Shown here: piece after piece, positions 8,421 through 17,197 of the stretch
How the letters are laid out: each line of letters opens with the position of its first letter
Position numbering within the stretch: the stretch's first letter is position 1
Translations under genes and position numbers: made by a program
Assembly (NCBI RefSeq): GCF_030815585.1
Contig: NZ_JAUSWY010000001.1
Location: 2,108,001 to 2,172,000, forward strand
Source: Arthrobacter pascens
GTDB lineage: Bacteria; Actinomycetota; Actinomycetes; Actinomycetales; Micrococcaceae
DNA length: 64,000 nucleotides
Reading direction: 5' to 3'
The notes under the pieces: generated by a model
Databases searched by the model: none
What the model saw: the letters and a program-made list of their open reading frames with translations, nothing else
Told to the model about the DNA's origin: nothing

Positions 8421-8492
8421 TTCTTCTCCTATAAATGGACGGGGATGGATGGCCTGGTTTTCGTCCGCCCAGGACCGGCTCCAGGGGCAGGG

Positions 8493-10610
8493 CTAACCGG
8501 CGGCAGGGACAGGTACGCGCAACTCCGGATGGAAGGCGGAGCCCACTTCCCGATCGAGCAGCGGAGTCAGGCCGCCAGTATGGAACGGAAAATTCGCGCC
8601 AAGGATCATGCACAGGTCAACCTCTTCTGGTCCCGCGACCACCGATTCGTCCAGCATCACGGTAACTTCCTCGGCCAGGGCCCCCAGGAGGGTGGCGCGG
8701 ACTTTGCCCGCATCTGTGAGGGTCGTCGGCGGCAGCAAGGCAGCGGCGGAAGGTGAGAGGCCGCCGTCGTGGTCCAAATAGCCGGGGAGCCCGGCAGCCA
8801 CCAGCATGGTCAAGCTGCGGCTGACACCGAAGCGCTGCGGGTAGGCCTGGTGCATCGTTTCGCAGATGTGCAACTGCACCGCCGGTCCGATGAATTGCAG
8901 CAGTGCCAGCGGCGTCATGGGCAGTCCGAGCGGATCCAGGGCGTGGTTGACCACCATGGGATCGCTGCCCTCGTCAATCAGGGCGAGGACCTCATCGAAC
9001 AGCCGTGTCAGGACGCGGTTCACTACGAAGCCAGCCGTATCCGTGGCCAGTACAGCCGTCTTGCGCAGCCGCTTGGCCAGTTCAAACCCGGTTGCCAGTG
9101 TGGTTTCGTCTGTCTGCGGCACAGCGATAATCTCAACCAGCGGAAGCACGGCGACTGGGTTGAAGAAGTGGAAGCCGATCAGCCGTCCAGGCCGGGCCAG
9201 GCTGGCGCCCATGGCTTCGATGGACAGCGAGGATGTATTGGTCAGCAGCAGTGTTTCCGGCGGAAGCAGCGGTTCGAGCTCCGCAAAGACTGCGCGCTTG
9301 ACCTCCAATTGCTCAAAGACCGCTTCAATGACCACGTCGCAATCAGCGAAGGCCGCTTTGTCAGTGCCTCCGGTTATCAGCACGCGAATGGCCTGGGCGT
9401 CGGTGGCCGTCAGGTGTCCGCGGTTCACGAGTTTGTCCAGCTGCCCGGCGATCCAGGCCAGCGCGATGTCGATACGGTCTGGGGACAGGTCCGTGATCCG
9501 TACAGGAACGCGGAGCTGCTGCGCGAAGACGAGGGCGAGTTGGCTGGCCATCAGTCCGGCCCCAACCACGCCTACAGACCGCACCGGCAAAGGTTGGGCA
9601 GCTGGCCTGCCCGCGGGCTTCTTCGCCAGTGACTGCGTGAGGTGGAAGGCGTAAATACTGGCGCGGGCCTCGTCGGAGAGCAACAGCTCGCCGAAGGCCT
9701 TGATTTCAGCCAGATCTCGGGCGTTGCCAGCAGTATTGACGGCTGACGCCCCCGCCTGTTTGTTGACGGCGGCCGCCGCCGCGATCAGCTCGAGGGCGCG
9801 GTAAGGAGCGGGGGCGGCGCCACGTAGGGGGACATCCAGCTGCCTCCGCACGGCGTCCAAGGCTGCGGATCCATCCATCACAGTCCGGGAAGGCCCGTGC
9901 CCTTTGCTGGTCTGTGGCGCCGCCGTCGCCTCTGTCGCCGGTGCCGACATCGCCGTTGCCGCCATCGCCGGTCGGGAGAGGAGGCCGGCAGCAAAATCGA
10001 GCGATGCGGGCAGGAACCCGTCCTCCGGCAGGATGACATCAACCAGGCCGAGTTCAGCAGCTCTCCGGGCGGAAAGGTTTTTCCCGGCAAGCGAATCGGT
10101 GATCACCAGACGTGCTGTTTCCGTCGCGCCGAGCAAGGCAACGGTGCGTGGGATGCCGCCCCAGCCCGGAACCAAACCCAGGCGGACCTCAGGAAAGCCC
10201 ATGGCCCGGACTGAGTCCGCGGCAGTGCGGTAGTTGGCGTGCAGAGCCAGTTCCAACCCGCCTCCCAGCGCGGTCCCGTTGATAAACGCGAAGGTGGGCA
10301 CCGGAAGCGCCGCCAGCCGGCCAAGCGCGTCCAGGCCCCGACGGGCAACATCCTCAGCCTGCTCCGGGCCGGCAGCGTCTGTCATCATCTTCAGGTCGGC
10401 ACCGTCACAAAAAACGGAGCCCTCTCCGGTCACGGCCACGGCGTCCACTCTGGAGACATCTATGGCGCCCACGGCGGCCTCGAACCAGGCCAGCGACGCC
10501 GGGCCCAAGGTTACGGGGCGGTGACTGTTGTTCTCCAGGGTCAGGACGGCAAAGCGGAAACCGGCGTGGTCAACGTAGGTGGTTCGGGTTTCGGTAACGG
10601 TTTCTGACAC
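8493..10610 (-). CDS. Bifunctional enoyl-CoA hydratase / 3-hydroxyacyl-CoA dehydrogenase
   Basis: 705-residue FadB/FadJ-type fusion. Residues about 10-230 are a crotonase fold with both acidic catalytic positions (GGGLELALH and FPEVRLGLVPGWGG). A linker follows, then the NAD-binding domain starting VGVVGAGLMASQ, the catalytic His in GFHFFNPV, and a C-terminal helical domain. It hydrates an enoyl-CoA and oxidises the 3-hydroxyacyl-CoA. The start is a GTG at 10610 preceded by GAAGGGAA. The linker (about 225-330) is Ala/Pro-rich and longer than in E. coli FadB. It would act between the acyl-CoA dehydrogenase and the thiolase encoded on either side. Confidence 0.92.
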   Translation of the reverse strand: MSETVTETRTTYVDHAGFRFAVLTLENNSHRPVTLGPASLAWFEAAVGAIDVSRVDAVAVTGEGSVFCDGADLKMMTDAAGPEQAEDVARRGLDALGRLAALPVPTFAFINGTALGGGLELALHANYRTAADSVRAMGFPEVRLGLVPGWGGIPRTVALLGATETARLVITDSLAGKNLSARRAAELGLVDVILPEDGFLPASLDFAAGLLSRPAMAATAMSAPATEATAAPQTSKGHGPSRTVMDGSAALDAVRRQLDVPLRGAAPAPYRALELIAAAAAVNKQAGASAVNTAGNARDLAEIKAFGELLLSDEARASIYAFHLTQSLAKKPAGRPAAQPLPVRSVGVVGAGLMASQLALVFAQQLRVPVRITDLSPDRIDIALAWIAGQLDKLVNRGHLTATDAQAIRVLITGGTDKAAFADCDVVIEAVFEQLEVKRAVFAELEPLLPPETLLLTNTSSLSIEAMGASLARPGRLIGFHFFNPVAVLPLVEIIAVPQTDETTLATGFELAKRLRKTAVLATDTAGFVVNRVLTRLFDEVLALIDEGSDPMVVNHALDPLGLPMTPLALLQFIGPAVQLHICETMHQAYPQRFGVSRSLTMLVAAGLPGYLDHDGGLSPSAAALLPPTTLTDAGKVRATLLGALAEEVTVMLDESVVAGPEEVDLCMILGANFPFHTGGLTPLLDREVGSAFHPELRVPVPAAG

Positions 10611-10686
10611 AGGGGTTCCCTTCGCGTAGACAAAACAGGACAGCAGGACCTAAGCCGGGGAGGTCAGGCCTGCGGATTCGCGGCGG

Positions 10687-11850
10687 CTACGAAAAACTCT
10701 GGATGCCAGTGATCGCGCGGCCCATGATCAGGGTGTGGATCTCGTCGGTACCCTCATAGGTCCGCACGCTTTCAAGATTGTTGGCGTGCCGCAGCGGCGA
10801 GTATTCGAGGGTGATCCCGTTTCCGCCGAGGATGGTGCGCGCGGAGCGGCAGATCTCAATTGCCTGCCGGACGTTGTTGAGCTTCCCGAAAGAAATCTGC
10901 TCGGGGCGCAGCCGTCCGGAGTCCTTCAGGCGCCCGGTCTGGAGGGCCACGAGCGTTCCCTTTTGGATCTCCAGCACCATGTCCACCAGCTTCTGCTGGG
11001 TGAGCTGGAACGAGGCGAGCGGCTTGCCGAACTGGGTCCGCTGGTTCGCATAGGCCAAGACCGTTTGGTACGCATCACGGGCGGCGCCCATGGCGCCCCA
11101 CAAGATGCCATACCTTGCTTCATTCAGGCAGGAGAAGGGGCCCCGGAGGCCGGTCACTTCGGGGAGCACGGCAGTGCCAGGCAGCTGGACGTTCTCCATG
11201 GTGATGTCGCACTGGATGGAGGCGCGCATGGACAACTTCTCCGGGATCGGGGTGGCCACGAAGCCCTCGGTGTCCGTCGGGACGACGAAGCCGCGGATGC
11301 CGTCGTCGGTTGCTGCCCAGATGATGGCAACATCTGCGATGGAGGCCAGGCCGATCCAGCGCTTGGCGCCGTTCAGCACCCAGCCCTGCCCAACCCGTTC
11401 CGCTCGGGTGAGCATGTTGGCGGGATCGCTGCCGGCAGTGGGCTCGGTGAGGCCGAAGCAGCCGATGAGCTCACCTGCCGCCATGCCGGGGAGCCACTGG
11501 CGCTTGTGCTCCTCTGACCCGAACTTCGCGATCGCGCTCATGGCCAAGGACCCCTGCACGGAGACGAAGGTGCGGATGCCGGAATCGCCGGCTTCAAGTT
11601 CCATGGCGGCGATTCCGTATTCGACAGCGCTACGGCCGCCGCAGCCGTAGCCGGTCAGGTGCATGCCCAACAGGCCCAGGATTCCCATCTCCTTGACAAG
11701 GTCCTGAGGGAAGACCGCGTCCTCGTACCAGGCATTGATGTTGGGCCGAATGCGGTCGTCGACGAACTGGCGGACCTGGCTGCGCAGGTCGAGCTCCTGA
11801 TGGCTGAGCAGGGAGTCGATGTCAAGGTAGTCGGTGGCGAGGTCGATCAC
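10687..11850 (-). CDS. Acyl-CoA dehydrogenase, glutaryl-CoA dehydrogenase-like
   Basis: 387-residue flavoprotein of the acyl-CoA dehydrogenase family, nearest in pattern to glutaryl-CoA dehydrogenase. Features are FGLTEPTAGSDP (flavin/substrate binding), the R-T-QFGKP motif and the C-terminal RTYEGTDEIHTLIMGRAITG, whose Glu is the catalytic base. It overlaps the upstream CoA-transferase gene by four bases (ATGA, 11847-11850), a sign of translational coupling. A dicarboxylic acyl-CoA such as glutaryl-CoA is a reasonable substrate given the coupled CoA-transferase, but saturated monocarboxylic or ring-derived acyl-CoAs cannot be excluded. Confidence 0.88.
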   Translation of the reverse strand: MIDLATDYLDIDSLLSHQELDLRSQVRQFVDDRIRPNINAWYEDAVFPQDLVKEMGILGLLGMHLTGYGCGGRSAVEYGIAAMELEAGDSGIRTFVSVQGSLAMSAIAKFGSEEHKRQWLPGMAAGELIGCFGLTEPTAGSDPANMLTRAERVGQGWVLNGAKRWIGLASIADVAIIWAATDDGIRGFVVPTDTEGFVATPIPEKLSMRASIQCDITMENVQLPGTAVLPEVTGLRGPFSCLNEARYGILWGAMGAARDAYQTVLAYANQRTQFGKPLASFQLTQQKLVDMVLEIQKGTLVALQTGRLKDSGRLRPEQISFGKLNNVRQAIEICRSARTILGGNGITLEYSPLRHANNLESVRTYEGTDEIHTLIMGRAITGIQSFS

Positions 11851-13115
11851 GGGTGTGCTCCCATTGGCTGGTTGTTGTTGTTGCTGTGGTGTTGCGGGGA
11901 TTCTGTGACGGGCAGGCTGTTGAGCCAGGCACGCACTTCATCGGCGTGCTGCCCAAGCCGCGGTGGCCGCCGGCGGTAAGACACCGGGGTGTCGGACAGG
12001 GTGATCGGGTTGGCGGCCAGGTCTACGCTGTCCTGATTCACGCCGTCGTGGGCGGCCTTGTCATGGCCGGTGCCGACGGTTACACGGGCATTGAGGCCAA
12101 GCTCATTTGCCATCGCGAAGGCTTCGGCGATGTTATTGACCGGTCCGCAGGGAATCCCATGCGATGACAGCACCCGGTACCAGTGGTCGGCGGTCTGGCC
12201 TGCGGTCCGGGCCATGATGGTGCGGTCGAGTTCATCGATGTGGGTCACGCGGGCCGTGTTGGTGGCGAAACGTGGATCCTTCGCTGCCTCTGGAATGCCA
12301 AGGGCGGTGCAGAGCTGCGTGAACTGCCGGTCGTTGCCAACAGCGATGACCACCGGTCTGTCCGAAGCGGGGAACAGCTGGTAGGGCGCGATCGAAGGGT
12401 GCCGGTTTCCCAGGATGCCCGGAACGGCGCCCGCGGCGGTGTAGCCCACGCTCTGGTTGACCATGCTGGACAGCAAAGTGCTGAGCAGGTTGACCTCCAC
12501 AAGCTGGCCCCGTCCGGTTGTCTCCCGCGCCCGCAGGGCGGCCAGCACACCGATCGCGGCATGCAGCCCCGTGAGCACGTCAACTAGGGCGACGCCGGCC
12601 TTGACCGGCTGACCGGGTGCCGGCCCGGTGACGCTCATCAGCCCTCCTACGGCCTGCACCAGCAGGTCGTAGCCAGGCAGGTCCGCGGCCGCATCGTCCG
12701 AGCCGAACCCCGTGATCGAGCAGTACACCAGCCGTGGGTTGATCGCGGCCATCTGGTCGTAGGACAGCCCGTGCCGTGCCATTGTTCCAGGGCGGAAGTT
12801 TTCGATCAGCACGTCAGCGCGCCGAATCAGCTCGACCAGGTGGTCATGGTCAGCCGCTGCTGACATGTCGGCAGTAAAGGAGCGCTTGTTGCGGTTGACC
12901 GACAGGAAGTACGTCGCCTCATGATCATCGGTAAACGGCGGACCCCAGTGACGGGTATCGTCACCGGAACCGGGACGCTCGATCTTGATGACGTCGGCGC
13001 CAAGGTCACCGAACAACATCGTCGCGTACGGCGCAGCCAGCACCCTGCTGAAATCTGCGACGACAATCCCCGCCAACGCGCCGGCAGGCGGACCTTGCGG
13101 ACCGGTGTCAATCAT
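11847..13115 (-). CDS. Family III CoA-transferase (CaiB/BaiF)
   Basis: 422-residue family III CoA-transferase, which moves CoA from a donor acyl-CoA to a free carboxylic acid. The N-terminal nucleotide-binding signature (LAAPYATMLFGDLGADVIKIE), RNKRS and the catalytic Asp in LPGYDLLVQAVGG are visible. AAGGAGTTCC precedes the ATG. It is translationally coupled to the acyl-CoA dehydrogenase, so the acid it activates is likely that enzyme's substrate. Succinyl-CoA:glutarate transferase chemistry would fit the pair. The transporter gene just upstream probably brings in the acid. Confidence 0.88.
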   Translation of the reverse strand: MIDTGPQGPPAGALAGIVVADFSRVLAAPYATMLFGDLGADVIKIERPGSGDDTRHWGPPFTDDHEATYFLSVNRNKRSFTADMSAAADHDHLVELIRRADVLIENFRPGTMARHGLSYDQMAAINPRLVYCSITGFGSDDAAADLPGYDLLVQAVGGLMSVTGPAPGQPVKAGVALVDVLTGLHAAIGVLAALRARETTGRGQLVEVNLLSTLLSSMVNQSVGYTAAGAVPGILGNRHPSIAPYQLFPASDRPVVIAVGNDRQFTQLCTALGIPEAAKDPRFATNTARVTHIDELDRTIMARTAGQTADHWYRVLSSHGIPCGPVNNIAEAFAMANELGLNARVTVGTGHDKAAHDGVNQDSVDLAANPITLSDTPVSYRRRPPRLGQHADEVRAWLNSLPVTESPQHHSNNNNQPMGAHP

Positions 13116-13148
13116 TGGAACTCCTTAGTTAGTGATCATCAGGGGTGA

Positions 13149-14522
13149 TCAGTGACTGGATGCGCGGACCGCGTTGTTGAAGAGTGGCGTCCGGACGATC
13201 AGCATGATGGCGGCGGCTGCCAGCGGCAACACGGTTACCTGCAGCAGGCCGGCTCCCTGCCAGCCGACGCTTGGCACCAGCGCCGCGAACAGCAGGCCGG
13301 AAAAGGCGGCCGATCCGTAGTAGCACGTGACGAAAAGACCGGCGGCCCGCCCCACCTGGTGCGGACGGACTGCCCGCTGGATGGCACTGTTCATGTTGGG
13401 GAAGAAGACGCCGGTACCGAACACACCCATGAGGCCGGCGAAGACGCACTGCCAGGCGAACGACGCCTGGACCTGGTAGATCAGCACACCGAGGACCGCC
13501 ATCACCACCAGGGAAACGATCAGCAGGGTCCTCTGGTTGATCCGGTCCCCGATCCAGCCGCCGAGCAGGCCGGCCAGGCCTCCCAGACCCACGAAGCTCA
13601 GCGCCACTGCGGACTCTCCGGTGGAAATGCCCAGTTGAGTAGTCAGGAAGGTGGGGTACAGGCCCAGGAATCCGTACAGGGCGATGGAGCCGCAGCCGGC
13701 GGCCGCGGCAATCGCCAAGGAGTTACGGTTGTAGGCCTTTTCCGGCATGTAGTCGTAGGATCCTTCGACGCCGGTCAGGCTAATCGCCCGCTCGGTGAAT
13801 TTGCGGCTGACAGCGAACGCGACCACCACTGCGAGCAGCAGCCCGAGTACTCCGAAAATCATAAAGGGGGCCCTCCAGGTTCCGAACTGGCCGGCGAACA
13901 TGATGCCAAGGGCCGGCCCGAAGGTTGCACCCAGGCCAAATGCGAAGCCTAATATGCCCAGGGCGAGGCCCCGGCGGAGGTGGAAGAAGGCACCGACCGC
14001 GGCGAACAGCGCTGCGGCCTGCATCCCCTCACCCAGGCCCGAGATGATTCGATACACGGCCATGTCGGCCCACGAGGAGGCAAGTGGCGTGGCCAGTGTG
14101 CCCAGGGAGTAGATCACAATGCTGACTATCAGGACGGCTTTGCGCGAGAAGCGCTCCACCAGGAACCCTGCAGGGATGCCTGCTATGGCCATCCCCAGGG
14201 TGAAGATTGTGGCCAGCAGCCCGCCGGCCTGCAGGCTGAACCCATACTCAGTGCTGATAGTGCCCAGCAGGGGAAAGAAGACCTGCCTGTCCATCGCATT
14301 GAGCATAAACGTGATGGCCAATACCCCGAGCGACACGGCAGCAACGACCTTGGTGGGCATGCCCTCGGGGTTGTCCTTCACCCGTGATGGTGCCGGGCTG
14401 GACGGAATCGCATCCATGGAAATGGCGTCCATGGGCTCAGGGTAGGTGGGCACGGCAGGCCCGGCGGCAGATCCAGCTGTAGCCGGGGCTTGGCCTGCGC
14501 TGGAAGGGGTCGAGTGGGACAT
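13149..14522 (-). CDS. MFS transporter, probable organic-acid uptake
   Basis: 457 residues with twelve predicted membrane helices and the MFS loop-2 signature (GIPAGFLVERFSRKAVL). The first about 55 residues are a hydrophilic Ala/Pro/Ser-rich tail containing a repeated MDAI motif. The start at 14522 is supported by TAGGAGACAAAG. It is the first gene of the leftward operon and lies downstream of a LacI-operator promoter (14750-14783), giving a predicted untranslated leader of about 225 bases. A carboxylate or aromatic acid substrate is inferred only from the downstream CoA-transferase. Confidence 0.85.
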   Translation of the reverse strand: MSHSTPSSAGQAPATAGSAAGPAVPTYPEPMDAISMDAIPSSPAPSRVKDNPEGMPTKVVAAVSLGVLAITFMLNAMDRQVFFPLLGTISTEYGFSLQAGGLLATIFTLGMAIAGIPAGFLVERFSRKAVLIVSIVIYSLGTLATPLASSWADMAVYRIISGLGEGMQAAALFAAVGAFFHLRRGLALGILGFAFGLGATFGPALGIMFAGQFGTWRAPFMIFGVLGLLLAVVVAFAVSRKFTERAISLTGVEGSYDYMPEKAYNRNSLAIAAAAGCGSIALYGFLGLYPTFLTTQLGISTGESAVALSFVGLGGLAGLLGGWIGDRINQRTLLIVSLVVMAVLGVLIYQVQASFAWQCVFAGLMGVFGTGVFFPNMNSAIQRAVRPHQVGRAAGLFVTCYYGSAAFSGLLFAALVPSVGWQGAGLLQVTVLPLAAAAIMLIVRTPLFNNAVRASSH

Positions 14523-14749
14523 CTTTGTCTCCTAGTCGAGAGGGTTTCGTTCTCATGTGGATTTGATCGGCTGTGGAATTGACCGAAGATCAGCGGAATT
14601 ACATGAAGTACGGCAGGTGGCGGATCCGGATCACACCCGGAAGTCTCCTCCCTTGCTCAGGTAGACCCACCTGGCGCGCCGCAGTGTAAGAAGCTGGCAT
14701 TCCTCCTGACGCAGTCTGTGCAGATTACATGCGACGAGATATGGAACTG

Positions 14750-14783
14750 GTGCTAACGATAGCACGCACGGTCCGCGAGTCAA
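14750..14783 (-). promoter_or_regulatory. LacI-type operator overlapping promoter of the leftward operon
   Basis: The 16-bp operator GTGCTAACGATAGCAC occupies 14750-14765. On the minus strand TTGACT (14783-14778), a 16-base spacer and TATCGT (14761-14756, inside the operator) form a promoter reading toward the MFS gene. Occupancy would occlude the -10 element, implying repression. Confidence 0.75.
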
Positions 14784-14820
14784 GGGTGGATTCGCCTCCG
14801 ACCCAGAAAACCCTTCTGCC

Positions 14821-14854
14821 TTGACTGCCAGCAGAGGAGTGCTATCGTTAGCAC
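14821..14854 (+). promoter_or_regulatory. LacI-type operator overlapping promoter of the regulator gene
   Basis: Mirror arrangement of the leftward promoter: TTGACT (14821-14826), a 16-base spacer and TATCGT (14843-14848) lying within operator GTGCTATCGTTAGCAC (14839-14854). It predicts negative autoregulation of the LacI gene. The two operators are 89 bases apart centre to centre, a distance at which looping is possible. Confidence 0.75.
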
Positions 14855-15009
14855 CAGTACTAGGCGACGCCGGCTTGTTTTGAGCCCCTGTACCAGGAAC
14901 TCATATGGACTGGCGCGATAGGGATGGCATGCAGGCCAGGCCACATCAGTACACTGATCCCAGCCCGGTTCCCGGTAGTATCCGCTTACCGGCTTGCACA
15001 GGAGGAACG

Positions 15010-16041
15010 ATGGTCACGACCAAGGATATCGCTGTACATCTGCAGCTGTCGGTCTCCACAGTGGGCCGGGCGCTGGCCGATGACGCGCGTATCAGTGACC
15101 AGACCAAGGCACGGGTCCGCCAGGCAGCTTCCGAGCTGGGATACGTAGGCAATCACGCTGCCCGAATGATGCGCGGGGCTCCCAGCAACGTCGTAGGGCT
15201 GGTCATCCCTGACATTCGGAACAGTTTCTACTTCACCATTGCCCATGAGCTGTCCGCGATCATGGCCGGTGAGGACTATCAGTTGATGCTGGCCGAGACA
15301 TTCGATGACCGCCTCATTGAGAGGCGCCACCTTCGCGAGCTGTCGGCGAGCCACGCGGCAGGTGTTGTTATTGCCCCCACCCCCAATCCACACAGCGATT
15401 CGATCAATATGCTGAGCGGAATGCCGCACGTCCAGCTGCTGCGCAAGCATTCATCACTGGGTGCCCAGTGGTTCGGCCTGGACGACCGCCGGGCGCTCAA
15501 GGATGCCACCACGCACCTGCTGGATCTCGGCCACTCCCGGATCGCCTATATCGGAGCGCCTGCCGACCTGCCCACTGGCCGGGAGCGGCTCGAAGGCTAC
15601 AGCCAGGCCTTGCGCGAAAACAACGTCCCGCTACGCGCCCATCTGATCGAACTCGGCCCGCCGGCGTCTCCCGAGCACGCCCGGGAGGCCATGCGCCGGT
15701 TACTGAACCGATCCAGCCCGCCAACCGCCGTCGTCCTTGGCTCCGTCCTTCACACTGTGGGCGTGCTGGATGGATTACTGGAGATGGACGTCGACGTTCC
15801 TACGGAACTGTCCGTGGTGGGCTTCGGTGATCAAAGCGGTTTCTCCTGGTGGGGGCCTGGCCTGACTACCGTCAGCCTGCCCATCGGCGATGTGGCCACC
15901 TCCTGCGGCCTTTGGTTCATTCGCCGGCTCAACAATCCGCCCGCCGGGAATGACCCCTACGAGTCCGCGTCGGTGGGCTGGCTGGTGCCACGGGGCAGCA
16001 CTGCTGCACCTCCCGCGGCATCGCGCGAGCGCTCCGCCTGA
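15010..16041 (+). CDS. LacI-family transcriptional regulator of the catabolic block
   Basis: 343 residues from the ATG at 15010, chosen because ACAGGAGGAACG lies directly before it and the DNA-binding helix-turn-helix (VTTKDIAVHLQLSVSTVGRAL) then begins at residue 2, as in LacI proteins. A longer frame from 14905 only adds a nonconserved tail. Residues about 60-320 are the periplasmic-binding-like ligand domain (NVVGLVIPDIRNSFY, VVGFGDQSG). Five matching operators are found in this block (14750, 14839, 16094, 19528, 19648), two flanking its own promoter region. The effector is unknown. A LacI-type repressor is unusual for an aromatic or CoA-ester pathway. Confidence 0.9.
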   Translation: MVTTKDIAVHLQLSVSTVGRALADDARISDQTKARVRQAASELGYVGNHAARMMRGAPSNVVGLVIPDIRNSFYFTIAHELSAIMAGEDYQLMLAETFDDRLIERRHLRELSASHAAGVVIAPTPNPHSDSINMLSGMPHVQLLRKHSSLGAQWFGLDDRRALKDATTHLLDLGHSRIAYIGAPADLPTGRERLEGYSQALRENNVPLRAHLIELGPPASPEHAREAMRRLLNRSSPPTAVVLGSVLHTVGVLDGLLEMDVDVPTELSVVGFGDQSGFSWWGPGLTTVSLPIGDVATSCGLWFIRRLNNPPAGNDPYESASVGWLVPRGSTAAPPAASRERSA

Positions 16042-16090
16042 AACCGCACTAACAACCAAAAAAGCCGCGCCCCCTGCGCGCACTCAAAAT

Positions 16091-16112
16091 ACGGTGCTAA
16101 CGATAGCACCGT
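16091..16112 (+). promoter_or_regulatory. LacI-type operator before extradiol dioxygenase gene
   Basis: The 16-bp core GTGCTAACGATAGCAC (16094-16109) sits inside a longer palindrome whose outer arms ACGGTGCTA and TAGCACCGT match perfectly. It ends 25 bases before the dioxygenase start. No clear -35/-10 pair was found here, so it may act as a downstream block. Confidence 0.7.
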
Positions 16113-16136
16113 GATGATCCCAGGAGATGGACAAAT

Positions 16137-17138
16137 ATGCTGCCACCGGTCGATCTACGTCCGCCGTTCAACATCACCCGAACCAGCCACCTGCGCCTGA
16201 ATGTGGCTGACCTTGCCGCGAGCCGTGATTTCTACACCACGGTCCTCGGCCTGGTGGTGACCGAGGAGGACCACTCCACGGTCTACCTGCGTGGCCTCGC
16301 GGAGGCCTGTCACCACAGCCTTGTGTTGGAGAAGAGCACCGACGGCGGCACCGCCCGCCGGATAGGATTCCGCGTCTTCTTCGAAGAGGACCTGGACGAG
16401 GCCTACCGCTACTTTCGTGACCGGGGGCTCCCGGCCGAGTGGGTGGACATGCCACATCAGGGCCGCACCCTGCATGTCGCAGACCCTGTCGGGACGCCGC
16501 TGGAGCTGTGCGCAACCATGGAGACCCGGCCCCGGCTGCACATCAACTTTGAGCAGTACAAAGGCGCCCACGCCCAGCGGCTGGACCACTTCCAGTTGCT
16601 CACGCCCGACGTCTACGAGTTGTGCGCTTTCTACAGCGAACTGGGCTTCCGCAACTCCGAGTACCTTGAGTACGGCGACGAACTTGTGGGCGCCTTCATG
16701 TACCGCAAGGGCACTTGCCTTGACTTGGCAATGGTGCCCGGCGACGGTCCAAGCCTCCATCACTTCGCTTACACCGTCTCCGAGAGCCATGACATCTTCA
16801 CCGCCTGCGATTTCGCCGGCATCCTGGGCTACGGCGACCAGGTGGAACGTGGTCCAGGCCGGCATGGCCCCGGCGGCATGCTCTTCGCTTACCTCCGTGA
16901 TCCGGACGGTCACCGGGTTGAGGTCTTCAACAGCCACTACCAGACAATCGATCTTGAGACCGAGCCGGTGCGCTGGGACGCCGCATCGGTGAGCACCAAC
17001 GCGCGCTGGGGACTGCCCGCCCTGGAGCAGTGGTACTTCGAGGCCTCGCCCTTCGTTGGCGCACCGCTGAAGTCCCCGGCTGTCCGTCCTGCCCCCATGA
17101 CACTGGAGAAGTTCCTGGCCAGCCCCCAACTCCCCTAA
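16137..17138 (+). CDS. Extradiol ring-cleavage dioxygenase (VOC, HpaD/MndD-like)
   Basis: 333-residue two-domain type I extradiol dioxygenase. It is similar in pattern to homoprotocatechuate 2,3-dioxygenase, including the Mn-dependent MndD described from Arthrobacter. The metal triad is visible in the C-terminal domain: His in RLDHFQLLTPD, His in SLHHFAYT, and Glu in DPDGHRVEVF. The family signature ERGPGRHG is present. It would open a catechol-type ring between a hydroxylated and a neighbouring carbon. AGGAG precedes the ATG. It starts a rightward three-gene run with a CMD-family protein and a dehydrogenase. The exact substrate is not determinable; no ring hydroxylase or semialdehyde dehydrogenase accompanies it. 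Confidence 0.87.
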   Translation: MLPPVDLRPPFNITRTSHLRLNVADLAASRDFYTTVLGLVVTEEDHSTVYLRGLAEACHHSLVLEKSTDGGTARRIGFRVFFEEDLDEAYRYFRDRGLPAEWVDMPHQGRTLHVADPVGTPLELCATMETRPRLHINFEQYKGAHAQRLDHFQLLTPDVYELCAFYSELGFRNSEYLEYGDELVGAFMYRKGTCLDLAMVPGDGPSLHHFAYTVSESHDIFTACDFAGILGYGDQVERGPGRHGPGGMLFAYLRDPDGHRVEVFNSHYQTIDLETEPVRWDAASVSTNARWGLPALEQWYFEASPFVGAPLKSPAVRPAPMTLEKFLASPQLP

Positions 17139-17197
17139 TTGCCAGCCCTGCTAATCACCAGCCCCGCTGACCCCCAACCCGACTGGAGCATCACATC

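Noticed and set aside
8769..9654. Overlapping plus-strand frames inside the FadB-type gene
   Set aside because: Antisense to an intact bifunctional enzyme; composition is low-complexity and without motifs.
14905..15009. 35-residue N-terminal extension of the LacI regulator
   Set aside because: A strong ribosome site lies directly before the ATG at 15010 and the helix-turn-helix begins there.
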